A stretch of 60,509 nucleotides of DNA from a virus: IMG/VR virus record IMGVR_UViG_3300007511_000023, positions 1 to 60,509 of that record; one strand, written 5' to 3'. The notes beneath the pieces were generated by a model. That model did not search any database. It had not been told where the DNA came from and worked only from the letters and a program-made list of their open reading frames with translations. Numbering within the stretch: position 1 is the first letter of the stretch; every line of letters begins with the position of its first letter. The position numbers and the translations under genes are program-made. Below are positions 6,199-13,985 of the stretch, in pieces.

Positions 6199-6341
6199 GA
6201 AGTTTTTTTCTTTTTTTCATTTTCTCGCTGGATCCAGCTTCGGAACGCCTTCACGCATGAGAGCACCAGTGAGTCTTTTTTCTCTGGTGGGCTACCAATG
6301 CCCCAAGTCTCGTTGAATACTTCTAATTCTTTCTTTGTCAA
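6195..6341 (-). CDS. 48-aa protein, unknown
   Basis: TTG start at 6341 overlapping the previous stop (TTGA) with GGTGGA upstream. TKKELEVFNETWGIGSPPEK, then LSCVKAFRSWIQRENEKK. Amphipathic and basic at the C-terminus. Too short for family assignment. Confidence 0.5.
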   Translation of the reverse strand: MTKKELEVFNETWGIGSPPEKKDSLVLSCVKAFRSWIQRENEKKKKTS

Positions 6342-6421
6342 GGCTTGTTCCACCAATCAGTTAATTTTTGCCCCAGAAACAAGCCTAGTGCTATCGCAAA
6401 CACAGTACCAATAAATTCCAT
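6338..6421 (-). CDS. 27-aa membrane peptide
   Basis: MEFIGTVFAIALGLFLGQKL then TDWWNKP. One hydrophobic helix with an aromatic anchor; it starts in a TAATG overlap with the gene before and ends in a TTGA overlap with the gene after. The coupling on both sides supports translation. Confidence 0.55.
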   Translation of the reverse strand: MEFIGTVFAIALGLFLGQKLTDWWNKP

Positions 6422-6699
6422 TACTCTACCCTCTTCGTTAGTGGAAACGGTACCAGATTGTCATGGTTCCGCTCCTTATTTTCTGCCATCACCCACTTAA
6501 TCTCTCCATCTTCGGTGTGCTCTCCCTTAATCTTTCCCTCGCACGCCAGAACCATAAGCCCCATGAAGATGTCGTTGTGCTCTGGCACCTCAATAGCGCC
6601 TGAGCTATAGTGGCTCATGAGAGCATGAAGTATCTTTACACCTTGCCCAAGCACATTGCGGCGTAACTGCTTCTCTGTAGGCACCTGTATATCGTACAT
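6421..6699 (-). CDS. Small conserved-type phage protein, unknown
   Basis: 92 aa from the ATG at 6699, 8 nt after GGGAG, 2 nt from the previous stop. Charged and helical, with EVPEHNDIFMGLMVLACEGKIKGEH in the middle (positions about 44-68). The longer frame upstream overlaps the gene at 6701-6910 and is rejected. Confidence 0.6.
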   Translation of the reverse strand: MYDIQVPTEKQLRRNVLGQGVKILHALMSHYSSGAIEVPEHNDIFMGLMVLACEGKIKGEHTEDGEIKWVMAENKERNHDNLVPFPLTKRVE

Positions 6700-6700
6700 A

Positions 6701-6910
6701 TCAATTCTCCCATTCGAAGTCTGATTCTGAATTTCCAACCACCCAAGTCTCGACGGCGCTCTCAAGTGCCTCACTTAGGGCAAACTGCGCATCGGGTGGG
6801 AAACAACCTGATTTAATCTCGGGGTAGCTTTTAGCGATAACCTCCCAAAAGGCAAACTCAGCGTTCTCCGTAATTTTCTGAAGCTTGTCATAATCTAAAT
6901 TCTTATACAT
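6701..6910 (-). CDS. Small conserved phage protein (FWxVIAxSYPE type)
   Basis: 69 aa, ATG at 6910 behind GGAGGAAAAC. FAFWEVIAKSYPEIKSG then FPPDAQFALSEALESAV and W-V-x-G-N: a pattern I recognise from small uncharacterised proteins of many phages. First gene behind the promoter at 6934-6962. Confidence 0.65.
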   Translation of the reverse strand: MYKNLDYDKLQKITENAEFAFWEVIAKSYPEIKSGCFPPDAQFALSEALESAVETWVVGNSESDFEWEN

Positions 6911-6933
6911 TGTTTTCCTCCAACTCTTAAACC

Positions 6934-6962
6934 ATTATAAGATATTAAATTTCAAAAGTCAA
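6934..6962 (-). promoter_or_regulatory. Strong sigma70-type promoter (repeat copy 1)
   Basis: TTGACT, 17 nt, TATAAT. The whole core and some flanks are identical to the promoter at 7544-7572. The upstream gene ends within the spacer. Confidence 0.82.
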
Positions 6963-7146
6963 GAAGTTTTTTTCGATTCTTTACCACTTCTAGGTGTTGC
7001 GGGCACTGTTCGCTATAGCCGCAATTACAGTATATCGTGACTAAGCGCACAGCAGGTAACCCGGTTACGACTGCTGTGTCACAACGCTTGTCGCCGGGAT
7101 CGCCGGAGCAACTCACCATTGGTTTAACCAAATCACCGACTTTCAC
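6952..7146 (-). CDS. KVGDLV small protein with Cys cluster
   Basis: 64 aa, GTG at 7146. VKVGDLVKPMVS, then TAVVTGLPAVRLVTIY and a Cys-rich segment CNCGYSEQC (about residues 41-49) that could bind a metal. AAGGAGAG precedes the start and overlaps the end of the previous gene, whose stop lies 14 nt inside this one. Confidence 0.68.
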   Translation of the reverse strand: MKVGDLVKPMVSCSGDPGDKRCDTAVVTGLPAVRLVTIYCNCGYSEQCPQHLEVVKNRKKLLDF

Positions 7147-7327
7147 TGACTCTCCTTAGATATTGCGAGTGGACTGCATTTGAACTAGGCGCTCTTCCAT
7201 CAAAGAATCGGACGACATAACAGTTTTTCTGCGCTGCATTGGCGCTAACAATGCCGATGCGATATTCCTGTCGTAGCGGGTGCGATCGCGGCAGAGTAGG
7301 ACACCTTACCAAATCACCGACTTTCAC
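7133..7327 (-). CDS. KVGDLV small protein
   Basis: 64 aa from the GTG at 7327. VKVGDLVRCPTLPRSH, YRIGIVSANAA, YVVRFFDG: the family pattern of a GDLV loop, a GIV strand and a (V/W)-x-x-(F/W) strand. Its C-terminal RRVSESR and stop are encoded by the ribosome-binding site and start of the next gene. Confidence 0.7.
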   Translation of the reverse strand: MKVGDLVRCPTLPRSHPLRQEYRIGIVSANAAQKNCYVVRFFDGRAPSSNAVHSQYLRRVSESR

Positions 7328-7514
7328 TGATAGTCTCCAATTCATCGAGATACTCCCACAAGGTATTCCCCTGTGGTCTGGGTAGATTCCACTTAACTAA
7401 CACTTTCTCCAAATAAAGAAAAGTGTCTCTCTCTATCACCAGTCCTACCAAGGGTGATTCACTCAACTCTTTGTGAGGGAATATCGTATACTTCACCAAG
7501 TCACCGACTTTCAT
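7314..7514 (-). CDS. KVGDLV small protein
   Basis: 66 aa from the ATG at 7514. MKVGDLVKYTIFP, LVGLVIERD, VLVKWNLP, ending LETISESR at a dual-coding junction. It is the first gene behind the promoter at 7544-7572, and the first of a three-gene mini-array with 7133 and 6952. Confidence 0.7.
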   Translation of the reverse strand: MKVGDLVKYTIFPHKELSESPLVGLVIERDTFLYLEKVLVKWNLPRPQGNTLWEYLDELETISESR

Positions 7515-7543
7515 CTTCTCTTGCTCCCTCAATCATTAAAACC

Positions 7544-7572
7544 ATTATAAGATATTAAATTTCAAAAGTCAA
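7544..7572 (-). promoter_or_regulatory. Strong sigma70-type promoter (repeat copy 2)
   Basis: TTGACT, 17 nt, TATAAT; identical in core to the copy at 6934-6962 about 610 nt away. Confidence 0.82.
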
Positions 7573-7611
7573 GAAAAAATGAAATTTAGTGGTTTTAAGC
7601 CTCTCTTCATC

Positions 7612-7683
7612 CTATTGCATACTTAGAGACACATCACCCCTCAAACTCCCGTTAGAAGAAGAGCCTGACACGTTAGGGGACAT
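7612..7683 (-). CDS. Possible 23-aa peptide
   Basis: Starts at an ATG within the end of the upstream gene and reads a Ser/Gly-rich peptide to TAG. Only the overlap pattern supports it. Otherwise 7573-7672 holds nothing clear. Confidence 0.25.
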   Translation of the reverse strand: MSPNVSGSSSNGSLRGDVSLSMQ

Positions 7684-7909
7684 CCCTGTCTATGATAATT
7701 AGCCATTCCTCTCGTGGTTCGCAGTATGCATCGATTTCCTCTACGTACACCAGATGCTTAACTACCCTCGATGGCTTGTGTTTGTTTTTCTCTACCCTGT
7801 CGACACTGTAGGGGCGTAGAACCTCTCCTCTCATACCCCTGACGTTGTGTCCAAATACGTCGTAGTCTGCTGTGATTTCCACAATCATACCCTTAACGTA
7901 TTTAATCAT
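7673..7909 (-). CDS. SH3-like small protein (YVKGMIVEI type)
   Basis: 78 aa. YVKGMIVEITADYDVFG, RGMRGEVLRPY, VKHLVYVEEI, EEWLIIID: strand and turn order as in the KVGDLV family, with KGM in place of GDL. Starts in an 8-nt overlap with the membrane-protein gene upstream. Confidence 0.6.
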   Translation of the reverse strand: MIKYVKGMIVEITADYDVFGHNVRGMRGEVLRPYSVDRVEKNKHKPSRVVKHLVYVEEIDAYCEPREEWLIIIDRDVP

Positions 7910-8090
7910 CGAACCTCTCCGAACGGAAGCCTATCGGCTGGTTTTTCTGTACTGGCTGGTACGTCAACTTTCCCCCTGCCAAGAAGGTACTACCAACAAT
8001 AATAAGAGGCATTGCTATCATATTATGGAGCACTATCCTCTTGTTATCCGGCAACCTAGCTACCATCTCTCTCACTTTTGCAATAAGCAC
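7902..8090 (-). CDS. Small membrane protein
   Basis: 62 aa from the GTG at 8090, or 54 from the ATG at 8066. A short basic N-terminus, a membrane helix at about residues 24-42 (MIAMPLIIVGSTFLAGG) and a polar tail. Unknown function. No clear promoter, although a weak ATGACT-18-TAATAT lies upstream near the inverted repeat at 8116-8268. Confidence 0.5.
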   Translation of the reverse strand: MLIAKVREMVARLPDNKRIVLHNMIAMPLIIVGSTFLAGGKLTYQPVQKNQPIGFRSERFDD

Positions 8091-8115
8091 AATACACCAT
8101 CCTCTATTTTAAAAA

Positions 8116-8268
8116 GTATGTCAGAAAGCCGGCATCCCTGTCCTCATCGGGAAGCCACCACCAGCCTAATCTAGTTTACTTCGCCCACCCAAGAGCCTTG
8201 TGTGGTTCATTTTGGCGCGGTATAGGCATACGCTCCACTTTTATATAATATTAGACTTTCTGACATAC
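8116..8268 (-). repeat. 13-bp inverted repeat bounding a 127-nt gene-free interval
   Basis: GTATGTCAGAAAG (8116-8128) and CTTTCTGACATAC (8256-8268) are perfect inverted copies. Between them there is no credible gene. It may be a folded leader RNA, a protein-binding pair or a remnant of a small mobile unit; nothing decides between these. Confidence 0.5.
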
Positions 8269-8279
8269 GTGAGTCATTA

Positions 8280-9512
8280 TCACATATCTTTTTCTGGAAT
8301 AGCGATAACCCTCTCACTAGTTGTAAAATACGGGCGTTGAGCATAGTATTCCGTTGTAATCCACATCCTTTGAGATTTAGACGGCACCGGCTTGGGTGCC
8401 ATCAAGTCAGTCAAAATGATATGTCCGTCATAACTTCTCTCGTTAACCCATCGGGTGGGAGCGTTAAAGCACGTTCCACCGCACGACACACGCTCCCATT
8501 TACGATTCTCTCCCTTCTTCCAATCAAAGACTTTATCCTCGACGACGACTGTATCAAAGGGAACCACCGTAAACTCTGCAATCTCAGACAACTTATTCAA
8601 CTCTGCAAAGAACGCAGACAGCATCTTGTTCGACACCGAACCCGATTGATCGATAGAGATTGCCACTCTAGCAACCCTATCTGACTTTTTTCCAGCATGG
8701 ATATACGGATAACGACGGTTAATGCGTCGGATGCTCGACTTCCTGCTTGACTTCTGAGAAGTCTTGATGAAGTACCTTAGCACCTTTCGCCAGTCTAGGG
8801 TACTCTTAATCCCCTTAAGAATCTCCTCTCTACAAGAGGCAGGGACAGAGCCCCAATTGTTAGACTTTGATGCTTCGTCGGCAGCCTTCTTGATGATATC
8901 CTTAAGACGCTCTTTAGCAATCTCTCGCGACTCTTCCGATACCTCTCCCCAACCGCTGTGATCGTCGAAAGAGTCATACTCAGTGTCTCCCGGCTCTCCC
9001 GAACCTTCTCCAGAGCCTTCGCCGTCAGTAGGCTCGCCATCTGGATTGGACTTCTTTTTTGGCATCGGTGGCATATTCTTAAGATACCACTCTGCACTTT
9101 TGCCGGAAGGCAAATCAGCAAAAGGGGTATCAGGTACGCCTGGCTTGCAGCATCCCTCTGGCAAATTATGTAAATTGCTGTTAATAGCTAAGTCGGTGGC
9201 GATGTTCCAAAGCTTTGTCATCTTTTTATCGCCATCGACTTCGGGCATCCTATCAGTGACATGCAAAAATACAATGTGATAGAACTCATGCTTAAGTACA
9301 TCTCTGCGTTCGTCATCGGTGAGCTTCGCGAAAAACTCAGGACTATACAGCATCTCGAACTGAGATGATTCGGGATTGACGCGGACTCCAGCAGTCGGGA
9401 CACCACTATGGGGACGCTTATCGACTCGACGCGAAATAGCCGCGAAGAAAGGCTCATCCATAAGGAGACGAGCCATGTGTAAATTCAAATCGAAGTGCTT
9501 TTTAGTTTCCAT
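8280..9512 (-). CDS. VWA-domain protein with HExxH zincin motif (MoxR partner)
   Basis: 410 aa from METKKHFDLN at 9512; the longer frame starts upstream of the promoter. Residues 1-150 form a metallopeptidase-like domain with HEFYH (His75, Glu76, His79). An acidic Gly/Ser linker follows (about 160-195). The C-terminal VWA-like domain starts near residue 285 with DQSGSVS as the MIDAS loop. This architecture (DUF2201/COG3864 type) is usually paired with MoxR ATPases, and the MoxR gene lies just upstream. It probably couples ATPase remodelling to a bound target. Whether the zincin is active is unknown. Confidence 0.82.
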   Translation of the reverse strand: METKKHFDLNLHMARLLMDEPFFAAISRRVDKRPHSGVPTAGVRVNPESSQFEMLYSPEFFAKLTDDERRDVLKHEFYHIVFLHVTDRMPEVDGDKKMTKLWNIATDLAINSNLHNLPEGCCKPGVPDTPFADLPSGKSAEWYLKNMPPMPKKKSNPDGEPTDGEGSGEGSGEPGDTEYDSFDDHSGWGEVSEESREIAKERLKDIIKKAADEASKSNNWGSVPASCREEILKGIKSTLDWRKVLRYFIKTSQKSSRKSSIRRINRRYPYIHAGKKSDRVARVAISIDQSGSVSNKMLSAFFAELNKLSEIAEFTVVPFDTVVVEDKVFDWKKGENRKWERVSCGGTCFNAPTRWVNERSYDGHIILTDLMAPKPVPSKSQRMWITTEYYAQRPYFTTSERVIAIPEKDM

Positions 9513-9549
9513 CTCGATTTCTCTCTCAGTTATTGTTTGATATATAAAA

Positions 9550-9578
9550 AGAATATCAGACTTTTTTTTAAATGTCAA
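9550..9578 (-). promoter_or_regulatory. Sigma70-type promoter
   Basis: TTGACA, 17 nt, TATTCT, upstream of the VWA/zincin gene; it sets the start at 9512. Confidence 0.68.
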
Positions 9579-9588
9579 GCAATTCTTT

Positions 9589-9810
9589 TTATCGTAGGGA
9601 AATTACTCTATTGCCATCCTGCACATAGAAGCAACTAACGCCACTCTTTTTCTTTTTAGAGGTGACGCAGAGAATATCGTCTTTGAACGCCTGCTTCACT
9701 AGGAAGTCTCCACAACCCCCCTTGTCATTCAATTTGACATACGAGGGGTTAGTTCCTAAAGAACAACCCGTTGCGAACATCACGGCAAGTGCCAACGAAA
9801 GAACCTTCAT
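9589..9810 (-). CDS. Small lipoprotein
   Basis: 73 aa from the ATG at 9810 (AAGGGG upstream). Signal peptide ending in lipobox FATGC (Cys15 or 16), then a short mature part with three more Cys (GGCGD, DILCV, VSCFY). It lies directly after the MoxR gene. Surface exclusion or envelope roles are possible; nothing specific is recognised. Confidence 0.7.
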   Translation of the reverse strand: MKVLSLALAVMFATGCSLGTNPSYVKLNDKGGCGDFLVKQAFKDDILCVTSKKKKSGVSCFYVQDGNRVISLR

Positions 9811-9811
9811 C

Positions 9812-10888
9812 TTAATTCCCCTTCTTTTCTTCCTGCTCTCCAGCAAGAATGGTAACAATGTAGTCACTAACAGACTTGCCATCAACCATTGCCTGGTGAA
9901 GCTTAATCGTGTTATTAATCTCTCCTGAACCCAGAACAGTCCACAACTTCATCGCAACCTCAGAGGGGAGGTTCAAGAAATAGCGAGCGAGGTTGTCAAC
10001 CTGTGCTTGTGGAAGCTCTTCGACAAAAGACTCTGCTGCATCAAACTTATCAATAAGCGCGGTGTGCTCATTGATTCCAAAGTCCTTTGTTCTGTCAATC
10101 TTTCCATGCACGAGGATGTCCTCTACGGATACCTGCTTCTCGTAATTTGCAACAAAGTCATTAAACGCGACGGCAGCTTCGAATCCCACGAAAGCACTTG
10201 TGAGAGTGTACATCGCGGGAGAAGTTTCATCCGAATCGAGAATACCAGCCTCAGTGAGACAATCACTCAATCGCTCCCATGAGCGACGTGACGGGTAAAC
10301 CTTATTAGGCTCATAGTCATCCTGGTGCTCAAGGTGGTTCCGATTGTGGTTAATAAAATCCCACACCATCCCATGTACCTTGCCCGTTGCCCACGTCAAC
10401 CAGTCCTCTAACGTTGGCTCAATGTCAAACACTGTCCACCTGTCAAGCTCGGCTGGATCCATCTCGCCAACCTGATATTGCTCGCCATGCTCGCCGCCAT
10501 TAACAGCAGCGAACACAAGAGTGTCAGGATGAAGAACGTGCCCGTTCAGCTTTCGGCTATCAGTCAGCTCAAAGATTCCTTGACGAACCTCAAGCGTTGC
10601 CCTGTCAACCTCATCGAGGAACAGGACTACAGGCTCATCACATGCCTGCTTGAACCAGTCTGGCGGATTGAACTGAGTACTGCTGTCCTCAATAGAGGGA
10701 AGCCCCACCAAGTCGCCCTCTGTCATTTGTGACGCTCGTCGCTCGACGATGGGCATATTGATGCTGTCAGCGTACTGGTAGACGACGGTGGACTTGCCAA
10801 TGCCGTGGCGTCCACGCAGAAGCACGGGCTTTCTTACAGCCGTTACGTGCTTGACAACCTCCGAAAAAGTCTTAAAATCAACTGCCAT
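9812..10888 (-). CDS. MoxR-family AAA+ ATPase
   Basis: 358 aa. Walker A GRHGIGKST at about residues 26-34, Walker B VVLFLDEVDRA at about 85-95, and a sensor-like AAVN after it. The lid region is longer than usual and acidic. MoxR ATPases remodel or activate partner proteins, often with VWA proteins; here the VWA/zincin gene (8280-9512) is nearby with only a small lipoprotein between. Such pairs are known in large phages, but their phage role is unclear. Confidence 0.88.
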   Translation of the reverse strand: MAVDFKTFSEVVKHVTAVRKPVLLRGRHGIGKSTVVYQYADSINMPIVERRASQMTEGDLVGLPSIEDSSTQFNPPDWFKQACDEPVVLFLDEVDRATLEVRQGIFELTDSRKLNGHVLHPDTLVFAAVNGGEHGEQYQVGEMDPAELDRWTVFDIEPTLEDWLTWATGKVHGMVWDFINHNRNHLEHQDDYEPNKVYPSRRSWERLSDCLTEAGILDSDETSPAMYTLTSAFVGFEAAVAFNDFVANYEKQVSVEDILVHGKIDRTKDFGINEHTALIDKFDAAESFVEELPQAQVDNLARYFLNLPSEVAMKLWTVLGSGEINNTIKLHQAMVDGKSVSDYIVTILAGEQEEKKGN

Positions 10889-10941
10889 GATATTGTCTCC
10901 TAAAGTAATTAGCAGTTATTGGATTCGTTCGATGTGTTTAT

Positions 10942-10970
10942 ATCATCTCATAAAAAAAATAATTTGTCAA
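10942..10970 (-). promoter_or_regulatory. Possible promoter upstream of MoxR
   Basis: TTGACA, 17 nt, GATGAT. The -10 is poor, but the -35, AT-rich context and location fit. Confidence 0.45.
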
Positions 10971-10989
10971 ATTTAAATTTTATTTTTGT

Positions 10990-11556
10990 CTATTCTTGCT
11001 CTCTGCTTACTCGTACCAGGGCTTCCCTACCTCTTTTAGAGACGGCAGCGTCGGAATGTTGGCTTAATTGAATTGCCAACTTTAAATTGCAGTTAGGATG
11101 GTTCGCGATGTTCATGGGTAAAGCGGTACTGTAATAACTGTATAGCCCCCCGCTGGTATTAGCTAGTCTAGCCTTGTATCTAGAATATATATCTTCCAAC
11201 ACATCCGATGGAGTATTCTTGACAATTCCGCGACCCCATGTGCGAATAAAAAAGTGACTAATCCTCCAAGCTTCAAGCCTGGACTTACACGAGTTATAGA
11301 TGTCTCGTATCGCCTCTTCGTTCTCGATAAGGAGAGCACTAACCATAGTGGCTTTCACTATGTTGGATCTACCTTCCAAGAGAATATCAATAGCCTCTTG
11401 ACATAAAGATTCATTCTCTGCCAGATAGTATCTGGCTTGAATGTGTCCGTTCTCTGCTATCCACACTTGAATCTCATCATCTGAAAACTTATTCTTTGCT
11501 AAGTTGTTCACTTCGACGCGAGACATGCGCGGTAGATTCTGTATAAGTCGAGACAT
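10990..11556 (-). CDS. Helical-repeat protein, unknown
   Basis: 188 aa. Repeating helical units of about 24-30 residues with A-x-x-x-L and N-P/N-H turns (for example LAENESLCQEAIDILL and IANHPNCNLKLAIQLSQ), like HEAT or leucine-rich-variant repeats. It probably mediates protein binding. It is followed upstream by two small genes of the same operon. Confidence 0.6.
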   Translation of the reverse strand: MSRLIQNLPRMSRVEVNNLAKNKFSDDEIQVWIAENGHIQARYYLAENESLCQEAIDILLEGRSNIVKATMVSALLIENEEAIRDIYNSCKSRLEAWRISHFFIRTWGRGIVKNTPSDVLEDIYSRYKARLANTSGGLYSYYSTALPMNIANHPNCNLKLAIQLSQHSDAAVSKRGREALVRVSREQE

Positions 11557-11557
11557 T

Positions 11558-11767
11558 TTAAATCTCCTCTATCTTCTCTTTAATACTCTCTATTGCTTCA
11601 ACAATATCTTCGCGAGTAAGCCCCCAAACCGATGCAGCTCGGGACTCAGCTTTTTTGATTTCTTCTTCCAGGATAAGAAAAATTTCCCCCTTTGTCAAGG
11701 GTTCTTTTTCTTTTTCTTTTTCTATTGCCGGGGTATCCGGGTGATTTTCAAAAGGATTGATTTTCAC
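11558..11767 (-). CDS. Small acidic helical protein
   Basis: 69 aa. GTG at 11767 in a GTGA overlap with the zinc-knuckle gene, behind GGGAGAAAAA; the TTG at 11779 is the alternative. Pro/Glu-rich start, then a long helix (GEIFLILEEEIKKAES). Unknown. Confidence 0.55.
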   Translation of the reverse strand: MKINPFENHPDTPAIEKEKEKEPLTKGEIFLILEEEIKKAESRAASVWGLTREDIVEAIESIKEKIEEI

Positions 11768-12615
11768 TTTTTCTCCCAATTATGCTTTAATTCATCTCGC
11801 GCCGTCCACTGGGGCGCTTTTCGCATCTTGTCCCACTCGGCGGCACCCCTGTCTGGAAAACGAAAATGCCAATGCAAAGTCTGATACCCCGTCAGGCTCA
11901 GGGGCTCAAGCCATCCATCGGGTGGGCATACAGACTGAGCCCAGCATTCAACACTGGCAATCAAAGGGGTGTCTTCAAGCTTCAATCCATGTACGTACTC
12001 TTCTCCAGAAAAATTTCCCGAGTAACCCCTAAGCAAAGGCGACACTGCTGACGGAATAATAGACGCCAAGTGTGTCATATTCAAAGAACTCCTGCCGCCG
12101 ACTTTAGGCGGACGATGCCAAGCATTTGATTCATAGTCCTTCAAGGACGCCACACTAGCTATGCGAGTGTGGATAACATCCCGTGCATAGCTTCGCCTAA
12201 CATTATGTTGATTGTACAACACCCCATCGTCGATGCGATCCCAGCGGATATCCTCAATGACGTGAAGAATCGGATACCTTTTATCACAGTTATAATACGC
12301 ACGTACAAGGGCACCTATTCCAATACCGTTTTCCATCATAGAGTTGAGAACTCTTTTGCGAGCGAAAGCAGTGTCGGCAAGAACTGTCCTTTTATCGTCC
12401 TGCATATCGCTACACTTGCGACGATTGTGTCCGGGTTGTTTGCAGTAGGAACACACTCTTTTTGAGACTGCGGCTTCTCTGCGTTGCTTCTCCCGTTGTA
12501 TTTCCCGTGCGAGATATCCACCTTCTTCTGCTTTCTTCTTACGCGATGGGCAGCCAAGCCTGTTATGTCCTAGGACACCGCAATATCCACAATAAACCGT
12601 ACCGCTGTATGACAT
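11764..12615 (-). CDS. Protein with two CCHC zinc knuckles and an SH3-like segment
   Basis: 283 aa from MSYSG at 12615, preferred over the ATG at 12621 because of spacing from AGGG. Two classical CX2CX4HX4C knuckles lie at residues 9-22 and 55-68, separated by a basic helix. Zinc knuckles bind single-stranded nucleic acid. Around residues 95-110 a segment IGALVRAYYN resembles the start of the KVGDLV-type barrels. The rest is unknown. It probably binds RNA or single-stranded DNA. It has its own promoter at 12645-12673. Confidence 0.72.
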   Translation of the reverse strand: MSYSGTVYCGYCGVLGHNRLGCPSRKKKAEEGGYLAREIQREKQRREAAVSKRVCSYCKQPGHNRRKCSDMQDDKRTVLADTAFARKRVLNSMMENGIGIGALVRAYYNCDKRYPILHVIEDIRWDRIDDGVLYNQHNVRRSYARDVIHTRIASVASLKDYESNAWHRPPKVGGRSSLNMTHLASIIPSAVSPLLRGYSGNFSGEEYVHGLKLEDTPLIASVECWAQSVCPPDGWLEPLSLTGYQTLHWHFRFPDRGAAEWDKMRKAPQWTARDELKHNWEKK

Positions 12616-12644
12616 TTTCATTTCCCTGTCGTTATTGTTCTTAC

Positions 12645-12673
12645 ATATTAAATGATTTTTAAAAAAAAGTCAA
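12645..12673 (-). promoter_or_regulatory. Sigma70-type promoter
   Basis: TTGACT, 17 nt, TAATAT, upstream of the zinc-knuckle gene. Confidence 0.65.
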
Positions 12674-12686
12674 GTATTTTTTTATA

Positions 12687-13031
12687 TTACCAGTCCAAAT
12701 AATCACTGAAATCGTCGGGTGGTATGAGAATTTTCCCTAACTTTTTTCCTTCTTTTTCATCGTACGACTCAATTATGCAAATCGTTTCGATAACCTCATC
12801 ATGAGGACTTCCACCTCGATAGACGCGCATCTTCGTACCGTCTTCCAGCGTAACATAGGGATCGCGCTTTTTCATGTACTCAACAAATTCTTTAGCGGTA
12901 AAGGTTTTTGAAGTGCTTCCCCTGGTAGAGTACCGATTTGCTTTTTTTCTTACTAAATGGAACTTTCCATTTTTTGCTCTCACATGCTGACGCTCGTTTT
13001 CGGATACCAAATATGATATAGATATTATCAT
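12687..13031 (-). CDS. 114-aa protein, unknown
   Basis: ATG at 13031 overlapping the upstream stop. Basic N-terminal half, then DPYVTLEDGTKMRVYRGG and an acidic C-terminus. Beta-rich with Gly turns. No family recognised; coupled to the gene at 13028. Confidence 0.6.
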   Translation of the reverse strand: MIISISYLVSENERQHVRAKNGKFHLVRKKANRYSTRGSTSKTFTAKEFVEYMKKRDPYVTLEDGTKMRVYRGGSPHDEVIETICIIESYDEKEGKKLGKILIPPDDFSDYLDW

Positions 13032-13690
13032 TTTTTGACGCCTCTCGCTCTCTTGATATCTGATTCATGCACGTAATATGACTTAGGAACTCCGACAGGC
13101 AATATTCTATATATCTTTGAGCCTTTAGCAGCACGATGGATTGGTTGTGCGTCACTCTCCAAGACTATTGCGTAATCAACCGAACTGCTCATATACCCAC
13201 CGTTGTGAATGTTAGCCAGTACAGCATCAGAATTTACCTTATTGCCCTTCCTCACCTGAATGGCGGAACCTTCAGGATAAAGAGGTTCTGAAAAATGAGA
13301 CTCTAAAACCTTTTTCGCATACTTGTTTTCACAAATCTTCTTGTAAGTTTTTTCCGGCGGAATGTAATCTTTGGTTGTACAATAATCCGCCACGATAGAA
13401 GAGAAATAACCTGTCGAAGAATAATACTGAACACAAACCTTAAACGCTTCCTGTAAATACTCGCTGCCCAAGTAAGAGACTTTCCACTCCTGTATCGAGT
13501 GCAATCGCTCTGGAGTGTTTTGCGCACACACCTCGCTTAAAACTCTTTCCTGGTTAGGAGTCAGAGAGTACTTCGATGTCTCAAGTTGGTTTAAGATGCT
13601 TTTCAGAAACCCTCGTTGCCAAGACGAAATGTTACACTCTGCCGTGTTCAACTCTAAGAGCGATTTAATTATCTCTTTTTGTTTTTTCAT
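13028..13690 (-). CDS. 220-aa protein, unknown
   Basis: ATG at 13690; the frame to 13729 starts at the promoter and is rejected. N-terminal two thirds helical, including a segment like a helicase-associated bundle (LTPNQERVLSEVCAQ). The C-terminal third is beta-rich (SAIQVRKGNKVNSDAVLANI) and ends with a basic tail. It has a promoter at 13722-13750. Confidence 0.6.
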   Translation of the reverse strand: MKKQKEIIKSLLELNTAECNISSWQRGFLKSILNQLETSKYSLTPNQERVLSEVCAQNTPERLHSIQEWKVSYLGSEYLQEAFKVCVQYYSSTGYFSSIVADYCTTKDYIPPEKTYKKICENKYAKKVLESHFSEPLYPEGSAIQVRKGNKVNSDAVLANIHNGGYMSSSVDYAIVLESDAQPIHRAAKGSKIYRILPVGVPKSYYVHESDIKRARGVKK

Positions 13691-13721
13691 ACGAAAGTCT
13701 CTTCTTATTGGAGGTGATATA

Positions 13722-13750
13722 ATTATCACATAAATCTTAAGTTAAGTCAA
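13722..13750 (-). promoter_or_regulatory. Sigma70-type promoter
   Basis: TTGACT, 17 nt, GATAAT, 32 nt before the ATG at 13690. Confidence 0.68.
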
Positions 13751-13763
13751 GAAAAAAATAAAT

Positions 13764-13985
13764 TTATCGTGATGATATCAATACTAAGTCTTCCTCTCTC
13801 TGCCAATATGTGCGTTGGCTTGAGCCGACGGACAGATCACTGAAGAACACCAGGCACCTATCCTGTGGCTCGCCTGGGTATGCTGCTTCTTTTTTTAACA
13901 CTATTCCACGATGATACGCTTCTGGTAAGCCATGGTACCTTCTAGCTACCATGTCGCCGACTTTGAATTTATAGCTATCCGTCAT
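13764..13985 (-). CDS. KVGDMV small protein, distal end of the array
   Basis: 73 aa from the ATG at 13985 (GAGGGATGAGG upstream). MTDSYKFKVGDMVARRYHG, RGIVLKKEA, CLVFFSDL, ending LVLISSR. It keeps a C-terminus like the junction-encoded ISESR although no family member follows it, as expected of a former internal member. Confidence 0.68.
   Translation of the reverse strand: MTDSYKFKVGDMVARRYHGLPEAYHRGIVLKKEAAYPGEPQDRCLVFFSDLSVGSSQRTYWQREEDLVLISSR

Noticed and set aside
8116-8268. Possible hammerhead-type ribozyme in the inverted-repeat region (GATGAGGAC and GAAA present)
   Set aside because: The conserved CTGATGA core is not complete and the stem order does not fit.
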